NCBI GenBank assembly: GCA_031292015.1
Contig: JARLHY010000138.1
Span: forward strand, 1-24,652
Reading direction: 5' to 3'
Length of the DNA: 24,652 nt
Source of the DNA: Negativicutes bacterium
GTDB taxonomy: Bacteria > Bacillota_C > Negativicutes > Sporomusales_B > JARLHX01
Shown piece after piece: positions 1 to 6,273 of this stretch (position 1 is its first letter; each line of letters opens with the position of its first letter). The notes beneath the pieces are model-generated. The model was not told where the DNA came from, made no database searches, and was given only the letters and a program-made list of their open reading frames with translations. The position numbers and the translations under genes were made by a program.

Positions 1-329
1 AGTTTAGTGGAGAAATTAATCAGCGGAAAAGCATCCTGAAACAAATACTGACAACGGTCCACACCGGCACTGTCCAACAGGCAGCGGATAGAGGCCGTCA
101 GGTTCTGGCGCTGACTCCACAGACCCATGAAGTAGATCTTGTTGTGATGTTCATCGCAGCCCATGAAATACGGCTCACCCACTTGTTTCGGGTCAGTGCG
201 GTCATAATAAGGCAGGGCCGTCATCTCCTGATACGACGGAAGGCGGCGCTGCGACAGCAGGCCGCAGTGGATCGCCGCCGCCACCACCGAAGCGTGGGCG
301 CCGGCAAAGCAGTAGTAGATGATGATCAG
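1..329 (-). CDS. DUF3189 family protein, 3' end outside the window, CTG start
   Basis: The minus strand is open from 329 to the window edge, giving 109 residues without a stop. The N-terminus reads as a hydrophobic strand followed by YYCFAGAHASVVAAAIHCG, the hallmark of the DUF3189 family of spore-forming Firmicutes, which has no known biochemical role. Further in are PYFMGCDEHHNKIYFMG and a hydrophobic segment near the cut. No ATG, GTG or TTG lies in frame near the family's normal N-terminus. A CTG at 329-327 does, with GGGAGG about 7 nt upstream, and it overlaps the TGA stop of the preceding gene as CTGA. I therefore infer translational coupling from a CTG start. The gene is the last visible member of the DUF1614-SpoIIP-DUF3189 operon. 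Family assignment is firm; the start is an inference. Confidence 0.8.
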   Translation of the reverse strand, partial: MIIIYYCFAGAHASVVAAAIHCGLLSQRRLPSYQEMTALPYYDRTDPKQVGEPYFMGCDEHHNKIYFMGLWSQRQNLTASIRCLLDSAGVDRCQYLFQDAFPLINFSTK

Positions 330-730
330 CGTCGTTCCTCCCGCTCGGTCAGCACCCGCAGCCCGATCCAGCGGTCAACCGACCGCTCTACCCATCCGGT
401 CTGCAGTCCGGGAAAATAATTATATAACAGGAGAGTTATAAACCGGAAGAAATTCTGGCCCATCTCCTGCCAGAGCAAAGCGTCGGTATCCACCCAGCGC
501 ACACTGAGCCCGAACAGTGCTGCCGTTCCCGCCAGGGCCCGACGGTACAACCCGCGGTGACGGCCGTGCACCAGGCAGCAAACGGTGTACCCGGCGGAAT
601 CCCTGCCGGCGATAAAAAGCGGATTTTCCCGCCAGTTCCGGTCTGATCCCGCCGGGCCCCCGTCTTCCAGGCGTACCCGGCAGGCTGCCTGCGGCAGCGC
701 CGGCCGGACGCCATGGTAGATGGTTATCAT
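326..730 (-). CDS. Hypothetical protein, probably a divergent DUF3189 paralogue
   Basis: A 134-residue protein whose ATG overlaps the SpoIIP-like stop codon as ATGA (730-727) and whose TGA overlaps the start of the next gene. The opening MITIYHG resembles the first strand of the neighbouring DUF3189 protein. The middle (PLFIAGRDSAGYTVCCLVHG) matches the spacing of PYFMGCDEHHNKIYFMG there. The His/Ser-rich GAHASVVAAAIH segment is absent, so whatever that motif does is probably lost. A hydrophobic stretch (FFRFITLLLYNYFPGL) lies near residue 95, and the tail is basic and acidic. Tight overlaps on both sides support a real, co-translated gene. The paralogue idea rests on layout and a few residues only. 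Confidence 0.62.
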   Translation of the reverse strand: MITIYHGVRPALPQAACRVRLEDGGPAGSDRNWRENPLFIAGRDSAGYTVCCLVHGRHRGLYRRALAGTAALFGLSVRWVDTDALLWQEMGQNFFRFITLLLYNYFPGLQTGWVERSVDRWIGLRVLTEREERR

Positions 731-1887
731 GACGGTTCGTCGTCATCCGGGTCTTGTTTTTTCCGGTTCGCTCTTTTCTTTTTGGACTTAGGGGCGAAAA
801 AGTTGGCGAATTCTGTTGTTCCAAACTGTTTCAGTTTTGATTTGGCCTCCCGGAAGGTTCCGGTGCTGACCAGGAGGAAGAAAGCAACGCCGGCAATGAG
901 GATGCCGATGATCCAGCCGATATTTTTGCTGGCTCCGGACGGTCCGGCGGCGCTGCTGCCGAAACCGGTGGTGCCGCCGGCGTTCCCCGGATTTCCTGAC
1001 GTTCCGCCCAGTACGGAGGGCACCGCGTCGGCGAACAGGGCAATGCCTCTTTCAGCCTCTTCCCGGCTGTTGGTGTGGGAGCCCACTTCCAGGAGCAGCG
1101 AACGGGGATGCAGATCCTGGTTGTAGTCCCCGCCCTTGGCGAGGAAGATCCCTTTTACCAGACCGGGATGCTGTTGGTCGCTGGCCGCCTTGACTTTCAA
1201 GGCGTAATCTTCAATCTGTTTGCCAGTAGGGCCGTACTGACCGACCACCAGCTGGACTTTGGCTACGTCCTGACCATCGATATTCGCCGCGTAAAACTGA
1301 GGCGGCAGGGCGTCGCGATGGACGTCAAACAGGGCGTCAGGCTGCTGTTTCAGTAGTTCGGTGACGGTCCGGCGCGATCGCTCATAGGCCATATTGTCAT
1401 GCGGGTCGTGCTTGTTCATGGAATGGATGGCCTGCATCCCTTTGTCGTCCAGCGACTTGGCGAAGGAGTCGCCGACTTTGTAGATTCCCCCGTTGCCGAG
1501 GATACTGGCGGCTCCATCGGTGGGCACGTAAGATTCGTCGGAATGGCTGTGATAGATGGCAACTTTGCCGCCCTGGGCCTGGGCGATGCGCGGCTGTAGC
1601 GGCCAGCCTACCTTAAAGGGGGAATTCCCCGCTGCGGCCAGATCAATCTGGCCGAGGTATTTTACATAGGCGGTGTCGCCTTCCATTTTCGTCACTTCAA
1701 AACGTCGGTTGTTCTCGGTGATGCACTGGTCGCCGACCTGCACCTCCCAGGCGGTGGCGAAGACCTGATTGCCGTCTTCGTCCACGAAGGTATAGTAACC
1801 GCCGTCATTGCGGTCGTCGGCGCTGGCGGTGGCGGCCAGCCCCAGGAGAAACAGCAGCAGTGCCACAATAAGCAGGCGCTTATTCAT
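727..1887 (-). CDS. spoIIP: SpoIIP-type sporulation cell-wall hydrolase with C-terminal membrane anchor
   Basis: A 386-residue member of the SpoIIP family, the amidase/endopeptidase that with SpoIID thins septal peptidoglycan during engulfment. Residues 1-23 form a signal peptide ending ATASA. The catalytic domain covers about 105-292 and shows the expected metal and catalytic residues: IYHSHSDESY (H113/H115), FDVHRDA (H190) and LLLEVGSHTNS (E267). A Gly/Ser/Ala-rich linker (about 293-320) leads to a transmembrane helix at about 323-341 and a long basic tail ending in acidic residues. The usual SpoIIP carries its anchor at the N-terminus, so this C-terminal one is unusual. The start at 1887 is preferred over an in-frame one at 1995 because of AAGGGGTGG just upstream and the signal peptide. 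It overlaps the DUF1614 gene by 8 nt. It could be a paralogue of the canonical spoIIP rather than the only copy. Confidence 0.87.
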   Translation of the reverse strand: MNKRLLIVALLLFLLGLAATASADDRNDGGYYTFVDEDGNQVFATAWEVQVGDQCITENNRRFEVTKMEGDTAYVKYLGQIDLAAAGNSPFKVGWPLQPRIAQAQGGKVAIYHSHSDESYVPTDGAASILGNGGIYKVGDSFAKSLDDKGMQAIHSMNKHDPHDNMAYERSRRTVTELLKQQPDALFDVHRDALPPQFYAANIDGQDVAKVQLVVGQYGPTGKQIEDYALKVKAASDQQHPGLVKGIFLAKGGDYNQDLHPRSLLLEVGSHTNSREEAERGIALFADAVPSVLGGTSGNPGNAGGTTGFGSSAAGPSGASKNIGWIIGILIAGVAFFLLVSTGTFREAKSKLKQFGTTEFANFFAPKSKKKRANRKKQDPDDDEPS

Positions 1888-2641
1888 TGTCGCCACCCCT
1901 TTTCTGCCGATTTGGGGCCGAGGTGGAGTTTTCAGGCTTTTTGGCGTCAGCGCCGGTTCCTTCCTTACCCTTGTGCAGTTCTTCGCTGAACTCATAGAGC
2001 CCCTCAGGCCGGTTGGGACCGAGCACCGGACCGCCCTGAATCTTTTCCCGGGTTTCGCCTACCAGTTCGGCGATCATTACCGCGAAGATGCCGGCGATGA
2101 TGACGACATCGAAGGCTCCTGCCCCACCGATCGAGGTGGTTCCAGGAATGCCAGCCCGGGTTATTGTGTAGTAGTGGGCGATATCACTCAGAACAATCCC
2201 CAGCGTTCCGCCGATGTAGGCGCTGCGCCGGGACCGTCCCGCCAGGTATGCGATGATCCCGGCGGCGATACCGTAAATAAGTTTGGGGTCCATGAACATG
2301 TTTTCCGGCTCGTAGGGCAGATAGAGGGAGCCAGCCAAAACGGCGGCCATGACAAGAACACTGGCTGCTACCGCTCTGATCCGTTCGGACGTCTCGTCGG
2401 CGGTGACAATCAGCCAGACGGCCAGAATCGCCGGCAGGAGCGCTCCGCCGACGTTTACGGTCAGTTCCACCGGCGTGCGCGAGATGGGTATGTTGATGAA
2501 ACTACCCACGATGATGGCGGCGATAAACGCCAGGGCCTGCTTGTCTGTGAGCCTCATCCGGTCGAGTATCCGCTGGGCGACGCCGAAGTATACCAGGACT
2601 CCGACGACCAGGAGGACAATCATTCCAATCGGCAAACTCAT
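1880..2641 (-). CDS. DUF1614 family membrane protein
   Basis: A 253-residue polytopic membrane protein that I assign to DUF1614, a family of unknown function. Hydrophobic helices appear at about 3-20, 34-52, 62-80, 88-106, 118-135 and 175-195. The glycine-rich stretch SIGGAGAFDVVIIAGIFAV is the most family-like part. The C-terminal 50 residues are hydrophilic and low-complexity. The ATG at 2641 is chosen because AGAGGTG lies about 9 nt upstream; an in-frame GTG at 2653 would be part of that ribosome-binding site. It is the first gene of the SpoIIP-like/DUF3189 operon, which suggests a role linked to sporulation or the envelope, but this is inference from context. Confidence 0.8.
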   Translation of the reverse strand: MSLPIGMIVLLVVGVLVYFGVAQRILDRMRLTDKQALAFIAAIIVGSFINIPISRTPVELTVNVGGALLPAILAVWLIVTADETSERIRAVAASVLVMAAVLAGSLYLPYEPENMFMDPKLIYGIAAGIIAYLAGRSRRSAYIGGTLGIVLSDIAHYYTITRAGIPGTTSIGGAGAFDVVIIAGIFAVMIAELVGETREKIQGGPVLGPNRPEGLYEFSEELHKGKEGTGADAKKPENSTSAPNRQKRGGDNE

Positions 2642-2772
2642 ACCCGTTTTCACCTCTTGTGCTAGAATATTGCTGCGTGTCTAGTTTTCCCGGAGCGAAA
2701 AAAATCATGCAGGAGGGATTTTGGGGGGCATGGTCTCAAGCAGGCGACACAATGTCTTAGTCATGAAAACAT

Positions 2773-2967
2773 AAAAAAGCATGGCCTTAGCCATGTCTGC
2801 TTGTTAAAAAAAACTCTTCTTCAGACCGTTCAGAACCCCCCAGATGCACGACGGCCCCACTGACCCATTGCTAGCGTACTGGAAGTACGCTAGCAATGGG
2901 TCAGTGGGGCCAACAAAGCAGATGGGGGGTTATCAACGGCCTGCGCATGGCCTTAGCCATGCTTTTT
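2773..2967. repeat. Nested inverted-repeat (MITE-like or structured intergenic) element
   Basis: The 195-bp stretch folds back on itself in layers. The core is a perfect 28-bp inverted repeat, 2853-2880 against 2884-2911, with a 3-nt loop (GGA). Outside it, 2822-2841 pairs with 2924-2943 at 17 of 20 positions, including a perfect AACCCCCC/GGGGGGTT. At the ends, the 17-nt GCATGGCCTTAGCCATG occurs at both 2779-2795 and 2945-2961. It is itself a hairpin (CATGGC, loop CTTA, GCCATG). The left copy is preceded by an A-tract and the right copy followed by a T-tract, so the ends also behave as terminal inverted repeats. No coding capacity is seen. It could be a non-autonomous mobile element or a large bidirectional terminator between fni and the next operon. 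Confidence 0.8.
2779..2795 (-). terminator. Hairpin with U-tract, possible terminator
   Basis: On the minus strand the stem CATGGC/GCCATG with loop TAAG is followed directly by CTTTTTT, an intrinsic-terminator layout that could end transcripts leaving fni. The stem is only 6 bp. A second copy at 2945-2961 carries its T-tract on the plus strand instead. Confidence 0.45.
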
Positions 2968-2973
2968 GTCATC

Positions 2974-2993
2974 CCAACCGTATCAGCGGTTGG
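2974..2993 (-). other. Hairpin enclosing the fni stop codon
   Basis: The perfect 7-bp stem CCAACCG/CGGTTGG has a 6-nt loop, CTGATA on the minus strand, that contains the TGA stop of fni (2985-2983). There is no long U-run, so it is not a classical terminator. It may protect the 3' end or pause ribosomes at termination, but that is inference. Confidence 0.5.
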
Positions 2994-4035
2994 CGTACTT
3001 AGTTATATCGATGGATCTGGCCAGCAGCCAGTCGCAGCTGGCGCCGGTAATGACCAGCGGGACCCGGTTCAGGTCCGCCGGTCTTTTCGCTCCCACCAGC
3101 AGCATGAAGCGTTTGATGCCGCCAAGGAAGTCAGCCACCCAGCTTTCGGCTTCTTCCGGCCCCTGGCGCAGCAGGAGTTTGACCAATGGACCGGCTACGG
3201 CCACGGCCCGGCCGCCCAGAGCCAGGGCAATCACCGCCTCCAGGGGAGAGCGAATGCCGCCTGACACGATGAGGTCAACCCCGGGCTTCAGCACCGATAC
3301 TACTTCGACAGCGCTGATCGCCGTGGGAATACCCCACCCCAGCAGTTCCTGCCGCAGTTCAACGCCGCTGCGGGCGGCTTCTATTCCGAGAAAGTTGGTC
3401 CCCCCCGCCCCGCCGACGTCGATGGCGCTGACCCCGGCGTCGATAAGGGCGGCGGCCTGCTCGCGGGCAATGCCGCAACCGACTTCTTTGACGATTACCG
3501 GAACCTCACTGGCATTAGCGATGGCTGCTATATTGGCCAGATAACCACGGAAATCACGGTCGCCTTCAGCCATGATCAGCTCCTGGGCAACATTGAGGTG
3601 AATCTGAATAGCGCTGGCACCGATCATTGCCACCGCGCGCCGGGCGTCGTCCGGCGTGGCGTGAGCGCCGAGGTTGGCCCACAGCGTCCCGCCCGGATTA
3701 TGTCGCCGGACAATGGTGTAGGTGTCATGCACCGCCGGATCCTCAAGGGCGGAAAATTGCGAGCCGACAGCCATGGCTGCGCCAGTACTGCGGGCCAGTT
3801 CGGCCAGTTGAGCGTTCATGGAGGCGACGTCGGGGGCCCCGCCGGTAACGGCGTTGATGATTAAGGGATGAGTCAGGGGGATTCCGGCTACGACGGTGCC
3901 AAGCTCAATCTCTTCCCAAGCCAGATCCGGCAGGCAATTGTGGACAAGACGGAAATCGGCGAACCCGGTCTGTTCCGGACCATCGGCCAGTGTCGCCGAA
4001 CACTGCAAATGATCTGACTTCCGCGACTGACGCAT
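2983..4035 (-). CDS. fni: Type 2 isopentenyl-diphosphate delta-isomerase (FMN-dependent)
   Basis: A 350-residue IDI-2 that interconverts isopentenyl and dimethylallyl diphosphate using reduced FMN, NAD(P)H and Mg2+. The N-terminal RKSDHL (R5, K6, D8, H9) binds the diphosphate. NAVTGG (61-66) is in the FMN site. QIHLNVAQE (Q144-E152) holds the substrate-binding residues and the Mg2+ ligand E152. K183 and E184 lie in IVKEVGCG, with GGAGGTNF at 208-215 and SGGIR further on binding the FMN phosphate. The length is normal. The ATG at 4035 has AAGGAG about 10 nt upstream. It lies 14 nt after the ispH-rpsA fusion, so the last enzyme of the MEP pathway and the isomerase of its products share a transcript. 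Confidence 0.96.
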   Translation of the reverse strand: MRQSRKSDHLQCSATLADGPEQTGFADFRLVHNCLPDLAWEEIELGTVVAGIPLTHPLIINAVTGGAPDVASMNAQLAELARSTGAAMAVGSQFSALEDPAVHDTYTIVRRHNPGGTLWANLGAHATPDDARRAVAMIGASAIQIHLNVAQELIMAEGDRDFRGYLANIAAIANASEVPVIVKEVGCGIAREQAAALIDAGVSAIDVGGAGGTNFLGIEAARSGVELRQELLGWGIPTAISAVEVVSVLKPGVDLIVSGGIRSPLEAVIALALGGRAVAVAGPLVKLLLRQGPEEAESWVADFLGGIKRFMLLVGAKRPADLNRVPLVITGASCDWLLARSIDITKYANR

Positions 4036-4049
4036 CAGGCCACAGCTCC

Positions 4050-6020
4050 TTAATCCTGGCGCTTGAACAGGTGGCCGAGCTTGTCGCCGATGGTGACCCC
4101 GAGGCCTTGGGTTTCGGTGGACAGGAACTGGCTGTACTCGGCCCGGTCGGCGTCTTGCTTGGCCTGGGCGATGCTTAGGGAAACCCGTTTATTTTTCTTG
4201 TCGATGCCAAGAATTTTGACTGACACGTCCTGACCGGCGGTCACAACCTCCTCGGCGCTGTTGACCCGGCGGTCGTCCAGTTCGGATAGATGAACCAAGC
4301 CCTCCACTCCTTGGGCTATTTCGACAAACGCACCGAAATTTGTGGTTTTGGTAACCTTGCCCTTGACAATTTTTCCTTCAGCCATTTCATCAACAATATC
4401 AAACCAGGGATCACGCTGAACGGCCTTCAGGCTGAGGGATATCTTCCTGGCCGCAGGATCGACCTTGAGAACGAACACTTCGACCTCATCGCCTACACTG
4501 ACGATTTCCGCCGGGGTTTTAACCCGGTGCCAGGCCAGATCGGATATATGAACAAGTCCATCCACCCCGCCGATATCGACAAATACGCCGAAGTCGGCCA
4601 GTCTTCTGACCGTACCTTTTACAACCTGTCCTTCCGCGATCCGGCGGTAGGCTTCCTCTTCCCGCTGTCGCCGCTCTTCTTCCAGCATAATCCGACGGGA
4701 AAGGACGACCCGTTTTTTCTCCCGGTCGACTTCGATGGGCTGCAGGGCCAGGGTCTGGCCGGCAAATACGGTGAGATCCTCCACGAATCTGAGGTCAACC
4801 TGAGATGCGGGCACAAAGCCGCGGACACCGAAAACAGCCACCGACAGGCCACCCTTTACCGCCGCCAGTACTTTTCCCTCCACAGGCTGTTTCCCGGTCA
4901 GGGCGGCGTCAAGCTTATCCCAGGCGACGATATCATCGGCTTTGATCTTGGAGAGCTTGATGGCCCCATCGCTGCTGTCGGCGTCAAGGACAAAAACATC
5001 AATCTCATCGCCTTCGCTAACCACTTCGGCGGCATTGGCAGGAGCGGGAAAAGCCAGTTCGGCCAGTGGAATGACTCCCTCGGCCTTATAGCCTACATCG
5101 ACAAATACCTCATCGGCTCTGACGCCGACCACCTTGCCTTTTACGATACTTCCTTCTTCCAGTTTTACAACATCCTGGGTGAGTTCTTGGTCAATTTCCT
5201 GCATCTTGTTGACAACCTCCTCAATAATCCATTCCGGAGTGGATGCTCCGGCGGTAATTCCTACGGTCTGGGCGTCTGTAAACATGTCAGCCTTGAGTTC
5301 CCCAGCCGTCTCGATAGGATAGGTCCTAACGCCGGCCTGGCGGCACAACTCGGCCAGACGGGCGGTATTGGCGCTGCTCTTTCCGCCGACGACGATCATG
5401 GCCTCAACCTGGCCGGCAAGATCGACGGCGGCTTTTTGCCTGAGTTCGGTGGCGGTACAGATGGTGCGCTCGATTTTCAGGTCAGGGCTCTTGGCTCTCA
5501 GTATATCGACAATGCCGGCAAACAGCGGCGGCGGGAAGGTGGTTTGGGCCACGACACCAAGCCGTTCCTCCGGCGCCAGGGCTGACGCCTCGTCGGCGGT
5601 TTCCACCACCGTGACCCCTTCACCGGCCCAGGCCACGATGCTCTGCACCTCTGGATGTTTTTTTTCGCCGATCACTACCACTTTGTAGCCCTGTTGGGCC
5701 AGTCCCTGGGCCGCGGTCTGTGCTTTGCGGACATGGGGGCAGGTAGCGTCGACAATGTGCAGATTCCGTTCGGCGGCAGCGGTGAAGGTCTGGGGTCCGG
5801 TCCCGTGGGACCTTATAATCACGGTCCCGGATTCGATGTCGGCAAGACTCTCGGCCACCGCGATTCCTTGACTGCGCAAGGTTTCCACCACTTGCGGATT
5901 GTGGATGATCGGCCCGAGGGTCGCAGCTTTTCCCCCGCCGTCGGCGCAGGCTTTCGCCAGGTTCACGGCGCGCTCGACCCCATAGCAAAAGCCGCTGTGT
6001 TCGGCCAGAAGTATCTCCAA
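4050..6020 (-). CDS. ispH: IspH-ribosomal protein S1 fusion (HMBPP reductase plus four S1 domains)
   Basis: A 656-residue fusion. Residues 1-280 are 4-hydroxy-3-methylbut-2-enyl diphosphate reductase, the last step of the MEP isoprenoid pathway. The three 4Fe-4S ligands C12 (GFCYGVERA), C94 (DATCPHVRKA) and C188 (TICTATELRQ) are present, with HNPQ (40-43), SHG (71-73), HPEV (122-125) and SSANT (215-219) for substrate. Residues 288-358, 376-444, 464-533 and 549-618 are four S1 RNA-binding domains; the last two are the most canonical (FGVFVDIGGVDGLVHISDL and FGAFVEIAQGVEGLVHLSEL). A coiled, charged stretch at about 445-462 links domains two and three. This fusion is known from Clostridia and Negativicutes. 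The start is TTG at 6020, with GGGAGGA about 7 nt upstream. A perfect TATAAT lies about 50 nt upstream. fni follows after 14 nt. Confidence 0.95.
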   Translation of the reverse strand: MEILLAEHSGFCYGVERAVNLAKACADGGGKAATLGPIIHNPQVVETLRSQGIAVAESLADIESGTVIIRSHGTGPQTFTAAAERNLHIVDATCPHVRKAQTAAQGLAQQGYKVVVIGEKKHPEVQSIVAWAGEGVTVVETADEASALAPEERLGVVAQTTFPPPLFAGIVDILRAKSPDLKIERTICTATELRQKAAVDLAGQVEAMIVVGGKSSANTARLAELCRQAGVRTYPIETAGELKADMFTDAQTVGITAGASTPEWIIEEVVNKMQEIDQELTQDVVKLEEGSIVKGKVVGVRADEVFVDVGYKAEGVIPLAELAFPAPANAAEVVSEGDEIDVFVLDADSSDGAIKLSKIKADDIVAWDKLDAALTGKQPVEGKVLAAVKGGLSVAVFGVRGFVPASQVDLRFVEDLTVFAGQTLALQPIEVDREKKRVVLSRRIMLEEERRQREEEAYRRIAEGQVVKGTVRRLADFGVFVDIGGVDGLVHISDLAWHRVKTPAEIVSVGDEVEVFVLKVDPAARKISLSLKAVQRDPWFDIVDEMAEGKIVKGKVTKTTNFGAFVEIAQGVEGLVHLSELDDRRVNSAEEVVTAGQDVSVKILGIDKKNKRVSLSIAQAKQDADRAEYSQFLSTETQGLGVTIGDKLGHLFKRQD

Positions 6021-6067
6021 GGCAAATCCTCCCAGGTAATGGTTTCTTACTTGCTATTCGTCCCCTG

Positions 6068-6096
6068 ATTATAGAATTCCTTTTGTGCGGCGTTTT
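6068..6096 (-). promoter_or_regulatory. Putative promoter of ispH-rpsA
   Basis: A perfect TATAAT on the minus strand (6073-6068) lies 48 nt before the TTG start. The matching -35 hexamer is poor: 17 nt upstream there is only AAAACG, with TTAAAA at 19 nt. The -10 is convincing and the whole site less so. It sits just after the terminator-like hairpin at 6110-6135, which fits a fresh transcription start. Confidence 0.5.
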
Positions 6097-6109
6097 AATA
6101 GCCAAAAGA

Positions 6110-6135
6110 AAAGACCGGGCAAGCGCCAAGTCTTT
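6110..6135 (-). terminator. Second terminator-like hairpin after cstA
   Basis: On the minus strand AAAGAC and GTCTTT pair around an inner GGC-GCTT-GCC stem, followed by TCTTTT. It lies between the strong cstA terminator and the ispH promoter and could act as a back-up terminator. Confidence 0.45.
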
Positions 6136-6230
6136 CCATCACCATAGTCCGTCCGTTGATAAACCTGCCTGCGGGACCGTGTGCGTCCCGGGGCTAAACG
6201 GCCTGATGAAGAACGTCTGATGAAAAACCG

Positions 6231-6262
6231 AAAATGAGAGAGTCTTGCGACTCTCTCATTTT
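6231..6262 (-). terminator. Intrinsic terminator of cstA
   Basis: A perfect 14-bp inverted repeat (AAAATGAGAGAGTC, loop TTGC, GACTCTCTCATTTT) begins 12 nt after the cstA stop. The T-run follows the GC-containing stem on either strand, so it could work in both directions. Confidence 0.85.
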
Positions 6263-6273
6263 AATCCGTTGGT

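Noticed and set aside
1888..1995. Upstream extension of the SpoIIP-like gene
   Set aside because: It lies inside the DUF1614 gene and would bury the signal peptide.
4290..5585. 431-codon open frame on the plus strand
   Set aside because: It is antisense to the ispH-rpsA fusion, whose domains are unmistakable; no ribosome-binding site or family motif.
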